Shown here: positions 51,723 through 60,637 of the stretch, piece after piece
Numbering within the stretch: the stretch's first letter is position 1
Layout of the letters: each line of letters starts with the position of its first letter
DNA from: LMUY01 sp965198895
GTDB taxonomy: Bacteria; Pseudomonadota; Alphaproteobacteria; Acetobacterales; Acetobacteraceae
Length of the DNA: 64,000 nucleotides
Reading direction: 5' to 3'
NCBI GenBank assembly: GCA_965198895.1
Contig: OZ240676.1
Location: forward strand, 930,001 to 994,000
The notes under the pieces: generated by a model
What the model saw: only the letters and a program-made list of their open reading frames with translations
What the model was told of the DNA's origin: nothing
Databases searched by the model: none
Program-made: the position numbers and the translations under genes

Positions 51723-51890
51723 GTGGTAAGCCCCGGCCCTTTTCCGCGTACCCGCGGCAGACAGCCCATACCGGTCAGCTTCGCGATCGGTGAGAAGCCT
51801 CGTACAACAGGAATGCGTGAAGCCTATGACGCTGAGACTGGTGCACTTTACGCCACGTGTTCTTAGGCATGCCGGAGCCAACACCGGCTC

Positions 51891-54209
51891 ATGACGGCCA
51901 TTCCTCCCGACACTCACTTGCCGCAACGCGCCACGGGCCGCCGCCACAAAGCCATAACCGCACGACGACTGCTTGCCCTGCTGCCCGTGGCAGCCTTGAT
52001 GGGCTGCCAACCGCCGCGTGAAGACACTCGCCTGCCGACACTGCCCGAGCCTGGTTTTGCCGCCGGACAGGCGACCGCACGCGTCAATGGCGAAGTGGGG
52101 ACGCCGACCGCAAATCCGCCACCGCAGATCAGCCTGGCGCCGGCCCCGAACGTGATCCTGCGGCAGCCGGCTCCGGCCGGCGACGGTGGTGGCGACGTGT
52201 CACTGAATTTCGCCGACACCGATATTCGCGAGGTGGTGAACCAGATTCTCGGGACCACGCTGGGCAAGACCTACACGATCGACCCGTCGGTCCACGGGAC
52301 GGCGACGCTGCGCACCGTCCAGCCGCTGAACCGTCAGCAACTCATGGCCGTGCTGGAAACGCTGCTGTCGCAGAACGGGGCGGCGCTGGTGCAGTCGGCT
52401 GGCGTGTATCGCGTGATGCCCGCCGCGGCCGCGGCGACCGTGCCGGGGCTTGCCAGTGGCAATGGCGGAGCGGGCACCAGCCTTCGCCCGCTGAAATACG
52501 CCAGCGCCGACGATCTCGCCAAGACGCTGCAGCCCTTCGTGCAGAACGGTGGGCGCATCGTGGCGGATCCGGCACAAAATGCGCTGATCATCAGCGGTGA
52601 CCCCTCCACCCAGCAGGTGCTGACGGGCCTGATCGACGCGTTCGATATCGACGCGCTCGCAGGCCAGTCCTACGCGCTGCTGCCGGTGACGTCGGGCGAT
52701 GCCAAGGATTTCGCCTCCGCCATGCAAGACGCGCTGCGCGGGGCCGGCGTAGGGCCGTCCAACGTGATCCGGGTCATCCCGATGGCGCGGATCGAGTCGG
52801 TGCTCGTCGTCTCGAGCCAGCCGCGCTATATCGACGAGGCGCGGCGGGTCTACGCGCTGGTGGAGCGCAAGCAGCGGCTGACGGTGCGCTCGTGGCACGT
52901 GTACTACCTGCAGAACAGCCGCAGCAACGACACCGCCTATGTGTTGCAGCAGGCCTTCACGCCCAACAACGTGACCGCCGTGCCGACGCCGCAAACCAGC
53001 GCCAACCAGAGCGGCATCCGGTCCCAGAGCAGCGGGATCACGCCGACCACAGGCAGCGGGATCACCAGCAACGGCCTGAGTTCGGGAGGATCGAGCAGTG
53101 GTTTGGGCGGGTCGGGCCTCGGTGGCGCAACGGCAGCGGCCCCCGCGGCGGCCACGTCCCCGGCGGCGCCCGCATCCGCCAACCCGCTGCTCGGCGGGTT
53201 GGATCCGAGCGATGCGGCGAGCGGCGGCGCGGGTGCCGCCACCATGCGGATCATCCCCAATGGGCAGAACAATGCGCTGCTGGTCTATGCGACCCCGCAG
53301 GAGAACGACACGGTCGAAACCATGCTTCGCAAGCTGGACATCGTCCCGCTCCAGGTCCGCATCGACGCAACAATCGCGGAGGTGGACCTGAACGACGCCT
53401 TATCCTACGGCACGCAGTTCTTCTTCTCGGCGGGGCTGCAGGGTGCGTTATCCTACGCGGCGCCCGCGACTGCGGTGGCCGGTTTCCCGGGCTTCGCCAG
53501 CGGCTTCCCCGGCTTCGTGCTCAGCGGGCCGAGCAGCACGTCCGCCGCGCTCAGCCTGCTGCAGTCGGTGACCAAGGTGAAGGTGCTATCGTCGCCGCAA
53601 TTGCTGGTGCTGGACAATCAACCGGCCAAGCTGGAAGTGGGCGCGCTGGTGCCCTACCTGAGCCAGACCTCGCAGAGCACGATCACGACCGGGTCGCCGG
53701 TGATCAACTCGGTGAATTACCAGCAGACCGGCGTGATCATGCAGGTGACCCCGCGGGTGAACAGTGGCGGCCTGGTCACGCTGGACATCTCGCAGGAGGT
53801 CAGCTCGGTCGCGCCCACCGTGACCACCGCCGGCATCAGCAGCCCCACCTTCAACGAGCGTAACGTGACCTCGCGGGTCGTGATCCAGGACGGTCAGACG
53901 GTGGGGCTCGCGGGGCTGATCTCCGACCAGGACTCGCGGCAGAACCAGGGCATTCCGTGGTTGAAGGACATCCCCCTGCTCGGTGCGTTCGCCAGCCAAC
54001 AAACCAATGCCCGCACCCGGACGGAACTGCTGGTGCTGATCACGCCCCACGTGGTGCATGACCAGCGCGACGCCCGTTCGCTGACGGAGGATCTGCGCGA
54101 AAGCCTGAGCGGGGCAGCGGCGGTGCCGCAGCAGTTGAACCAGCTAGCGCCCTCGGGATCTGCCGATCCGAACCAGACGCTGCGCAGCCGCATCGGGTTG
54201 CAGCGGTAA
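51891..54209 (+). CDS. gspD: Type II secretion outer-membrane secretin GspD
   Basis: A 772-residue secretin. A lipoprotein-type signal (LLALLPVAALMGCQ, Cys39 at the lipobox) precedes the N0 domain (VSLNFADTDIREVVNQILGT) and the N1-N3 domains (LRPLKYASADDLAKTLQPFV). The N3 region carries a Gly/Ser/Ala-rich insertion at about 380-440. The secretin barrel has VTKVKVLSSPQLLVLDNQPA, LEVGALVPYL and VVIQDGQTVGLAGLISDQ. GspD forms the exit pore of the T2SS. It is on the opposite strand and 12 kb from the rest of the secretion genes, directly after a Hint protein gene. Pilotin genes and gspO are not in the window. Confidence 0.93.
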   Translation: MTAIPPDTHLPQRATGRRHKAITARRLLALLPVAALMGCQPPREDTRLPTLPEPGFAAGQATARVNGEVGTPTANPPPQISLAPAPNVILRQPAPAGDGGGDVSLNFADTDIREVVNQILGTTLGKTYTIDPSVHGTATLRTVQPLNRQQLMAVLETLLSQNGAALVQSAGVYRVMPAAAAATVPGLASGNGGAGTSLRPLKYASADDLAKTLQPFVQNGGRIVADPAQNALIISGDPSTQQVLTGLIDAFDIDALAGQSYALLPVTSGDAKDFASAMQDALRGAGVGPSNVIRVIPMARIESVLVVSSQPRYIDEARRVYALVERKQRLTVRSWHVYYLQNSRSNDTAYVLQQAFTPNNVTAVPTPQTSANQSGIRSQSSGITPTTGSGITSNGLSSGGSSSGLGGSGLGGATAAAPAAATSPAAPASANPLLGGLDPSDAASGGAGAATMRIIPNGQNNALLVYATPQENDTVETMLRKLDIVPLQVRIDATIAEVDLNDALSYGTQFFFSAGLQGALSYAAPATAVAGFPGFASGFPGFVLSGPSSTSAALSLLQSVTKVKVLSSPQLLVLDNQPAKLEVGALVPYLSQTSQSTITTGSPVINSVNYQQTGVIMQVTPRVNSGGLVTLDISQEVSSVAPTVTTAGISSPTFNERNVTSRVVIQDGQTVGLAGLISDQDSRQNQGIPWLKDIPLLGAFASQQTNARTRTELLVLITPHVVHDQRDARSLTEDLRESLSGAAAVPQQLNQLAPSGSADPNQTLRSRIGLQR

Positions 54210-54718
54210 GCTACGGGTTACAGATTGCCCGTCGTTCGCACGGCGCTTGGATCGCGCCTTCCCATACCGGTGTTACCTACGGGTTGCTGCCGTCCTTACA
54301 GTGCTGGCCCCGGTGCCATCGTCATCAGACGTGCTAGGGGCGATCTACGCGACAGCGGCCAAGCTACTGCTAGCCGCGCGCAACCGTCTCGGAGGGAAAC
54401 GAGCAGGTCCGACACTACATCCATTCCAGGCTGCGCCGTTATGCCCGCGAGCGGGGTAAGCGTGAGGTCCGGGTCGCAAATCGCGAGACTGACAGTACGG
54501 GGGCAGCCGATGCCAGCCTTGATCCCGCTGCGAAAAATGACGACGGCGGAGCGGCCCACTTCGCTGCCGCTGCCGGTCGGTGGCGACGAGCGGACGGTTG
54601 ATGCGCAGTGTGCACAAGTCGCCCGCCCACAGCGACCGAACGCCGCGGCCGAAGCGAACCGCGGTGTTCGTTGCAGCGTCGTGATCGCCAGACGCGGCTC
54701 AGTCATGCTGTAGGATGA
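54210..54718. other. Intergenic stretch without a supported gene
   Basis: Between gspD and the convergent ABC permease I see no convincing gene. Short open frames exist on both strands but have Arg/Pro/Ser-rich translations typical of noncoding GC-rich DNA. One plus-strand piece near 54385-54470 (NEQVRHYIHSRLRRYARERG) looks somewhat protein-like but has no start or family. Confidence 0.5.
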
Positions 54719-55576
54719 TCAAGCCTGCACCGCCTGGACCTGGCCGGCCGGAGTCTTCACCGTCTGTGCCTGCACCGTCTGTGCCCGGGCGGGAGCCTGC
54801 CAGCGCAGCAGCCGCACCTCGACCTGGGACACGGCGATGTCCAGCAGGAGGGCGAACACCGTTAGCAACAGGATGCCGGCGATCACGCTGTCAATGTCGA
54901 ATACGCCCTCGGCCTGCAGGATCAGGTAGCCGATGCCACGGGCCGAGCCGAGGTATTCGCCGATGACGGCACCCACGAAGGCCAACCCTACGGCATTGTG
55001 CAGCGAGGAGAACACCCAGCTTGTGGCCGATGGCAGATAGACCCAGCGCATCAACTGCCGCCGGTTGGCACCCATCAGCCGCACGTTGGCAAGCACGACC
55101 GGGCTGACCTCGCGCACGCCTTGGAACACGTTGAAGAACACGACGAAGAACACCAGCGTGACGCCCAACGCCACCTTCGACCAGATGCCCAAGCCGAACC
55201 ACAGCGCGAAGATCGGCGCGAAGATCAGGCGTGGCATGGAGTTGGCGGCCTTGATGAACGGATCGAACACGCGGGCCAGGGTCGGGTTCAGCGCCAGCCA
55301 CAGGCCGCAGACCAGGCCACTGCCGGTACCGATGACGAAGCCGAGCATCGTCTCGACCAGGGTATTGATCAGATGTTTCCAGATGCTGCCGGTGACGAAC
55401 CACTTGACCAGCCGCTGCGCCACGCCGACGGGGTCGCCGAAGAAGAATTGCGGAATGATCTCTAGCTTCACCAGCGCCCACCAGGCGACGAACACGCCCA
55501 GCAACAGGATGATCTGGAAGTGCAGCACGGAGCGGGCGGCGGCGGCGCCCCGGCGTTTAGCCTTCGGCATGCGCAT
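54719..55576 (-). CDS. NitT/TauT-family ABC transporter permease
   Basis: A 285-residue inner-membrane protein with six helices and the binding-protein-dependent transport motif region (LANVRLMGANRRQLMRWVYL, the EAA-like loop that contacts the ATPase). The C-terminus has a short repetitive tail (AQTVQAQTVKTPAGQVQAVQ). The start at 55576 overlaps the upstream ATPase gene by 20 bases. Substrates in this family include nitrate, taurine, alkanesulfonates, pyrimidine precursors and aromatic acids; the ligand here is unknown. Confidence 0.9.
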   Translation of the reverse strand: MRMPKAKRRGAAAARSVLHFQIILLLGVFVAWWALVKLEIIPQFFFGDPVGVAQRLVKWFVTGSIWKHLINTLVETMLGFVIGTGSGLVCGLWLALNPTLARVFDPFIKAANSMPRLIFAPIFALWFGLGIWSKVALGVTLVFFVVFFNVFQGVREVSPVVLANVRLMGANRRQLMRWVYLPSATSWVFSSLHNAVGLAFVGAVIGEYLGSARGIGYLILQAEGVFDIDSVIAGILLLTVFALLLDIAVSQVEVRLLRWQAPARAQTVQAQTVKTPAGQVQAVQA

Positions 55577-56405
55577 GGCTTTTCAGCACCTCTTTCTTCA
55601 GCACTTGCCAAATCGCGGTATGCAGCTCGAGGAAGTCCTGCGTCATGCGGATTTCGGACACTTCGCGTGGGCGCGGCAGGGTGATGTTGAATTCCGCCAC
55701 GGGGCGCGTGCCCGGGCCGGCCGCAAGAACCACCACGCGATCAGCCAGGGAAATCGCTTCCTCTAGATCGTGTGTCACGAAAATCACCGATTTGCGATTG
55801 ACGGACCAGAGCTGCAGCAACTCATCCTCCATCAACTGCCGGGTCTGGATGTCGAGTGCACTGAATGGCTCGTCCATCAGCAGGATGGGCGGATCCAGGA
55901 TCAGCGCCTGGGCCAGCGCCACGCGTTTGCGCATGCCGCCCGACATTTGGTGCGGGTAGCGGTCGGCGTGGGCGCGCAGGCCGACACGGGCGAGCCAGTC
56001 GCGCGCCTGGGCCTCCGCCTCGGCCTTGCGCATTTTGCGGAACAGCAACCCGGCGGCGATGTTGTCCAGCGCCGTCCGCCACGGCATCAGCGCGTCGGCC
56101 TGGAACAGATAGGCGGATTGACGGTTGAGCCCGGCGAGCGGTTTGCCGAACACCAGCACGTCGCCGGAGGAGGGTTCCAGTAGCCCCGAGGCGACGTTGA
56201 GCAGCGTGCTTTTGCCGCAGCCGGTGGGGCCGACAACGGCGACGAACTCCGCATCCTCGATGCGGAGGTCGACGTTGGAGACGGCGGTGTAGGTGCCACC
56301 GCCGGACCCGGCGAATTGGCAGGTGACGTTCTTCAGCTCCACCGCCGCCGTGGGTGCAACCCTACTTTGTGGCGGCCGAAGCGTGCTCGACAAAGTGATT
56401 GTCAT
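55557..56405 (-). CDS. NitT/TauT-family ABC transporter ATP-binding protein
   Basis: A 282-residue ATPase: Walker A GPTGCGKST from residue 59, Q-loop FQADALMPWRTALDNI, signature MSGGMRKRVALAQALILDPP, Walker B ILLMDEPFSALD and switch His in FVTHDLEEAISLADRV. The annotated start overlaps the end of the binding-protein gene by 44 bases; a later start near VELKNVTC is possible. It powers the adjacent permease. Confidence 0.92.
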   Translation of the reverse strand: MTITLSSTLRPPQSRVAPTAAVELKNVTCQFAGSGGGTYTAVSNVDLRIEDAEFVAVVGPTGCGKSTLLNVASGLLEPSSGDVLVFGKPLAGLNRQSAYLFQADALMPWRTALDNIAAGLLFRKMRKAEAEAQARDWLARVGLRAHADRYPHQMSGGMRKRVALAQALILDPPILLMDEPFSALDIQTRQLMEDELLQLWSVNRKSVIFVTHDLEEAISLADRVVVLAAGPGTRPVAEFNITLPRPREVSEIRMTQDFLELHTAIWQVLKKEVLKSHAHAEG

Positions 56406-57384
56406 AGGTTGCCTCTATGTTGATTTTCGCGTCACGCACGGAGTCGTCGAAGGCGCGCAGGATCTTCAGCACCGTTTCTGCCGCGGCCTGGCTCATCAGC
56501 CCATCCGGCGAATAGCAACTCCGCATGGCGTTCAGGGCGTTGATGTAGGTGGGCCGGTCGCCGAGCAGGTATTCCTCCGGCAGGGCATCGGCGATCTGGT
56601 CGGGCGTGGCTTTTGCCATCCACTGCTCCGCTTTCACCACGGCGTTTGCAACGGCCTGCATCGTGTGCGGGTTCTTTGCGGCGAAGGCGGCGGTCGTGTA
56701 GACGCTCGCCTCCGGATAAGGGCCGCCGAACACGGCGTCGCTGGTGGCAGGAGACCGCATGTCGATCGCGTCGATGGCATCGCCATGCTGCAGCAAGATG
56801 GTGATGACCGGGTCGCTGTTCACGATGGCGTCGATCTGCCCGGCGCGCATCGCGGCGACCGCGCCAGCGGAGGTGCCGACGCCGATCACCGACACATCGG
56901 AGGGCTGCAATCCGCCCTTCGAGAGGATGTAGTTCAACACCATGTTCGTGCTGGACCCTGGCGCGCTGACGCCGACATTCCAGCCCTTCAGATCCGCCGG
57001 CCCCTTATACGTGGCGGCCTTGCGCTTGGACACGGCGAGCACGAAGCCGGGGCAGCGGATCTGCTCCACGAACTCCACCAGTTTCTGGTTCTTCGCGGCC
57101 ATGGTGAGCGTGTTGGAATACGCGCCGGACACCATGTCCAGGCTGCCGCCCATCAGGGCTTCCAATGCCTTCGAGCCACCGGCGAAAGCGGCGATTTCGA
57201 CCGTCAGCCCCTGCTCCTTGAAGAAGCCTTTCCGGTCCGCGATGATAACGGGCAGGTAGGTCAGGCCGAGTGAGGCCGTTCCTATCTCCAAGGATTTCTT
57301 CTCGAGCTGTTCGTCGGCGTGGGCCGGCCCGACCGAGAGTGACGCTGCGAGTATCAGCGCCAGGTAGACTAGTTTCTTTTTCAT
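56362..57384 (-). CDS. NitT/TauT-family ABC transporter substrate-binding protein
   Basis: A 340-residue periplasmic protein with a signal peptide (KLVYLALILAASLSVGPAHA) and the NMT1/SsuA fold: LGLTYLPVIIADRKGFFKEQ, AALAGGSKALEALMGGSLDM-like sequence, VSAPGSSTNMVLNYILSKGG and IVNSDPVITILLQHGDAIDA. It is the first gene of a three-gene transporter operon (binding protein, ATPase, permease). The start ATG 57384 follows a G-rich ribosome-binding site. Confidence 0.92.
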   Translation of the reverse strand: MKKKLVYLALILAASLSVGPAHADEQLEKKSLEIGTASLGLTYLPVIIADRKGFFKEQGLTVEIAAFAGGSKALEALMGGSLDMVSGAYSNTLTMAAKNQKLVEFVEQIRCPGFVLAVSKRKAATYKGPADLKGWNVGVSAPGSSTNMVLNYILSKGGLQPSDVSVIGVGTSAGAVAAMRAGQIDAIVNSDPVITILLQHGDAIDAIDMRSPATSDAVFGGPYPEASVYTTAAFAAKNPHTMQAVANAVVKAEQWMAKATPDQIADALPEEYLLGDRPTYINALNAMRSCYSPDGLMSQAAAETVLKILRAFDDSVRDAKINIEATYDNHFVEHASAATK

Positions 57385-57411
57385 TGTATCCCCCCAACGT
57401 TAGGCGGTTTC

Positions 57412-57471
57412 GTAGGGTGGGCTGCTTGCAGCCCACCGGCGGCATGGTGGGCTGCAAGCAGCCCACCCTAC
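57412..57471. repeat. Perfect 26-bp inverted repeat at the leuB 3' end
   Basis: Arms 57412-57437 and 57446-57471 are exact reverse complements with an 8-base spacer. Each arm is itself nearly palindromic (GGTGGGCTGC and GCAGCCCACC around a two-base centre). GTAGGGTGGGC elements of this type are common extragenic repeats in proteobacteria. The last base is the first of the leuB stop codon. It can act as a transcription terminator for leuB, as it lies between leuB and the transporter promoter. Confidence 0.88.
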
Positions 57472-58544
57472 TAGGCGGCGATCTCCAACGCGGCGGCAAT
57501 GGCGTCGCCCATTTCCGCGGTGCCAACAAGGCGCGTGCCAGGTTGCTGGATGTCCACCGTTCGCAGCCCGGAGGCCAACACGTTACGCACGGCGCGTTCC
57601 ACCTTGTCCGCCTCCTCCGGCAGGCCGAGGGAATAGCGCAGCATCATGGCGGACGAGAGAATCGAGGCGATCGGGTTCGCGATATCCTGCCCCGCGATGT
57701 CGGGGGCGGAGCCGTGTACCGGCTCGAACAAGCCCTGCGTGCCCGGCCCCATCGAGGCGGAAGGCAGCATTCCGATCGACCCGGTGAGCATGGCGGCGGC
57801 GTCGGACAGAATGTCGCCGAACACGTTGCCGGTCACGATCACGTCGAACTGCGTCGGCTTGCGGATAAGCATCATCGAGGCAGCGTCAATATACAGGTGC
57901 GACAGCTCGACATCGGGATACTCGCGGCCGACCTCCATCACCACTTCACGCCAAAGCTGCATCGTCTCCAGCACGTTCGACTTATCGACCGAGCATAGTT
58001 TGCCGCGCCGGCCCTGGGCAGCCTTGAACCCGGCATGGGCGATACGGGCGATCTCGTCCTCGGTATAGCGCATCGTATTGATGCCGACGCGCTTGCCGTT
58101 TTCCATGTGCACGCCGCGGGGCTCGCCGAAATACAAATCGCCGTTCAGCTCGCGCAGGATCAGCATGTCGACGCCACGCACGATCTCGGGGCGCAGGGTG
58201 GAGGCGCCGATCAGCTCCTCGAACAGCACCGCCGGGCGGTAATTGGCGAATAGCGTGAGTTCCTTGCGCAATTTCAGCAGACCGGCGCCCGGGCGCTTCT
58301 TGCGGTCGGGCAACTCGTCGGTGGGACCGCCGACCGAGCCGAATAGGATCGCATCGGACTCGCGCGCAAGCTTCAGCGTCGCGTCCGGCAGCGGCACGCC
58401 GTCGGCATCGACGCCGGCCTGGCCGATCGGGGCGGTGGTCATTTGGAAATCCAGCCGATTGCCGGCCAGGGTGCGCAGAACCTTCACAGATTGGGCGGTG
58501 ACTTCGGGACCGATACCATCCCCAGCGAGCACTGCGATCTTCAT
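57471..58544 (-). CDS. leuB: 3-isopropylmalate dehydrogenase
   Basis: A 357-residue NAD-dependent decarboxylating dehydrogenase of leucine synthesis. Motifs: MKIAVLAGDGIGPEVTAQS, FGSVGGPTDELPDRKKRPGA, LLKLRKELTLFANYRPAVLF and REAL-like RELNGDLYFGEPRG, then DAASMMLIRKPTQFDVIVTG and the GSAPDIAGQDIANP NAD-binding loop. It converts 3-isopropylmalate to 4-methyl-2-oxopentanoate. ATG 58544 overlaps the leuD stop (ATGA). Confidence 0.97.
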   Translation of the reverse strand: MKIAVLAGDGIGPEVTAQSVKVLRTLAGNRLDFQMTTAPIGQAGVDADGVPLPDATLKLARESDAILFGSVGGPTDELPDRKKRPGAGLLKLRKELTLFANYRPAVLFEELIGASTLRPEIVRGVDMLILRELNGDLYFGEPRGVHMENGKRVGINTMRYTEDEIARIAHAGFKAAQGRRGKLCSVDKSNVLETMQLWREVVMEVGREYPDVELSHLYIDAASMMLIRKPTQFDVIVTGNVFGDILSDAAAMLTGSIGMLPSASMGPGTQGLFEPVHGSAPDIAGQDIANPIASILSSAMMLRYSLGLPEEADKVERAVRNVLASGLRTVDIQQPGTRLVGTAEMGDAIAAALEIAA

Positions 58545-59146
58545 TCCATATTCTCCCGGCCGTAGCGATTTTCGAAGGCGGTGATCTGCGCGGATTGTTC
58601 CAGCGTGAAGCTGATCTCGTCGACGCCATTCAGCAGGCAGTGCTTGCGGAACGGATCGATATCGAATTCATGCTCCGACCCGTCTGGAAACGTGACGGTC
58701 TGCGACGGTAGATCGACCTGCACGTGCGCACCGGGGTCAGCTTGCAATTGGGCCAGCAGGCTGTCCACGGTTTCCCGCGGCAGGATGATGGGCAGCATGC
58801 CGTTCTGGAAACAGTTGTTGCGGAAGATATCGCCGAAGGAGGGCGCGATCGCCACCCGGAACCCGTAATCGTGGAACGCCCACACGGCATTTTCACGCGA
58901 CGACCCGCAGCCGAAATTGTGCTCCCCCACCACCACGCGGGCGTCGCGATACGGCGGCTGGTTCAACACGAAATCCGGCTTCTCCGTGCCGTCGGCGTCG
59001 AAGCGGAGGTCGCGGAACAGGCATTCGGCCAACCCCAACTCCCGCGGGCGGCTGAGGTAACGGGCGGGTATGATCTGGTCGGTGTCGACATTCTGCCCCG
59101 GCACCGGCAAGGCCACGGCATCGATGCCGGTAAACTGGGTGCTCAT
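58541..59146 (-). CDS. leuD: 3-isopropylmalate dehydratase small subunit
   Basis: A 201-residue swivelling subunit: VPGQNVDTDQIIPARYLSRP, VVVGEHNFGCGSSRENAVWA and IAPSFGDIFRNNCFQNGMLP are the LeuD hallmarks. It joins LeuC to isomerise 2-isopropylmalate to 3-isopropylmalate. ATG 59146 overlaps the leuC stop; the frame is open further upstream but only as antisense of leuC coding. Confidence 0.97.
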   Translation of the reverse strand: MSTQFTGIDAVALPVPGQNVDTDQIIPARYLSRPRELGLAECLFRDLRFDADGTEKPDFVLNQPPYRDARVVVGEHNFGCGSSRENAVWAFHDYGFRVAIAPSFGDIFRNNCFQNGMLPIILPRETVDSLLAQLQADPGAHVQVDLPSQTVTFPDGSEHEFDIDPFRKHCLLNGVDEISFTLEQSAQITAFENRYGRENME

Positions 59147-60561
59147 GCTGCCAGGGTGCGGAAATCGGCCAGACGGCCGATAACGGCTGTCGCCGCAGCC
59201 ATGGCCGGGCTCATCAGATGGGTGCGTGCGCCGGGCCCCTGCCGGCCCTGGAAGTTGCGGTTGGAAGTGGAGGCACAGCGCTGACCCGGCGCCACGATGT
59301 CGCCATTCGTGCCCAGGCACATGGAACATCCGGCCTGCCGCCATTCGAACCCGGCATCCACCAGGATACGGTCCAACCCCTCCGCCTCCGCCTGGCGCTT
59401 GATCAGGCCGCTGCCGGGCACCACCCAGGCCACCACGCCAGGGGCCACATGGCGGCCGCGCGCGATGGCGGCGGCGGCGCGCAAATCCTCGATCCGGCCA
59501 TTGGTGCACGAGCCGATGAACACGCGGTCGACCGCGACATCGGTCATCGGCGTGCCGGGTTGCAGGCCCATATAGGCGAGCGCCTTTTCCATGCCCTGCC
59601 GCCGATCCAGGTCCGGCTGGTTCGCCGGGTCGGGGATGGCGGCGGAGATCGGGACGGCGTCTTGCGGGCTGGTGCCCCAGGTGACCATCGGCTCGATCGT
59701 GCTCGCGTCCAGCGCCACTTCGGTGTCGAACACGGCACCGGGGTCGGTCGGCAGACGGCGCCAGCGCTGCACCGCCTGCTCCCAGGCTTGGTTGGCGGGG
59801 GCGTAGGGGCGGCCTTTCAGGTAGTCGAACGTCGTCTCGTCCGGGGCCACCATGCCAGCGCGGCCCCCGGCCTCGATCGACATGTTGCACAGCGTCAACC
59901 GCCCCTCCATCGACAGGCCGCGAATGGCGCTGCCGGCGTATTCGATCACGTGCCCGGTCGCCCCGGCGGCCGTGATGGTGGCGATGATGGCCAGGATCAC
60001 GTCCTTGCCGGTGACGCCGTCCGCCAGGTCGCCCTCCACCGTGATCCGCATGCTTTTCGGCTTGCGCTGCCACAGCGTCTGCGTCGCCAGGACATGCGTG
60101 ACCTCCGACAAGCCGATGCCGAAAGCCAGCGCCCCCAAGGCGCCGTGGGTCGAGGTATGGCTGTCGCCGCAAACCAGCAGGATGCCGGGCTGGCTCAACC
60201 CCTCCTCCGGACCGACGATATGGACGATGCCCTGCCGCGGATCGCCCAGCCCGAACATGGTGACGCCCTCGCGCGCCGTATTCTCTGCCAGCCGCTCGAC
60301 CAGGAAACGGTGCTCCGGGTTGCCGATCGCGGTGACGTCGCGGCTGGAGGTGGGGACGTAGTGGTCGGGCGTCGCGAAGGTGCGGCGCGGGACCCGAACC
60401 GGAAGGTTGCGGCTGGCAAGGCGCTCGAAAGCGGGAGCCGAGCCGTCATGCACCAGGTGGCAGTCGACATAGAGCAGCGTCTGTCCGTCCGGGCGTTCCA
60501 GCACCTTGTGCCGATCCCAGATCTTGTCGAACAGCGTGCGCGGACCCGTATCGTCCAGCAT
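59143..60561 (-). CDS. leuC: 3-isopropylmalate dehydratase large subunit
   Basis: A 472-residue aconitase-fold enzyme. The three [4Fe-4S] cysteines are Cys352 in SCTNGR and Cys412 and Cys415 in GCSMCLGTNGD. Other landmarks are the N-terminal RTLFDKIWDRHKV, CGDSHTSTHGALGALAFGIG and the substrate region CASTSNRNFQGRQGPGARTH. With leuD and leuB it forms the leuCDB operon, each pair overlapping by four bases. A LysR regulator lies 76 bases upstream on the same strand. Confidence 0.97.
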   Translation of the reverse strand: MLDDTGPRTLFDKIWDRHKVLERPDGQTLLYVDCHLVHDGSAPAFERLASRNLPVRVPRRTFATPDHYVPTSSRDVTAIGNPEHRFLVERLAENTAREGVTMFGLGDPRQGIVHIVGPEEGLSQPGILLVCGDSHTSTHGALGALAFGIGLSEVTHVLATQTLWQRKPKSMRITVEGDLADGVTGKDVILAIIATITAAGATGHVIEYAGSAIRGLSMEGRLTLCNMSIEAGGRAGMVAPDETTFDYLKGRPYAPANQAWEQAVQRWRRLPTDPGAVFDTEVALDASTIEPMVTWGTSPQDAVPISAAIPDPANQPDLDRRQGMEKALAYMGLQPGTPMTDVAVDRVFIGSCTNGRIEDLRAAAAIARGRHVAPGVVAWVVPGSGLIKRQAEAEGLDRILVDAGFEWRQAGCSMCLGTNGDIVAPGQRCASTSNRNFQGRQGPGARTHLMSPAMAAATAVIGRLADFRTLAA

Positions 60562-60637
60562 GCGTCATCCCCTCCGCCGGTGTCATTGCACCGTTGACGG
60601 GAACGCTAGCGCAGGGATCGCCGACGGCGAAGGCCTT

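Noticed and set aside
48725..51769. A 1014-codon open frame on the minus strand
   Set aside because: Antisense to the P1B ATPase and Hint-HAF genes, whose motifs are intact; the periodic look of its translation mirrors the HAF repeats on the other strand.
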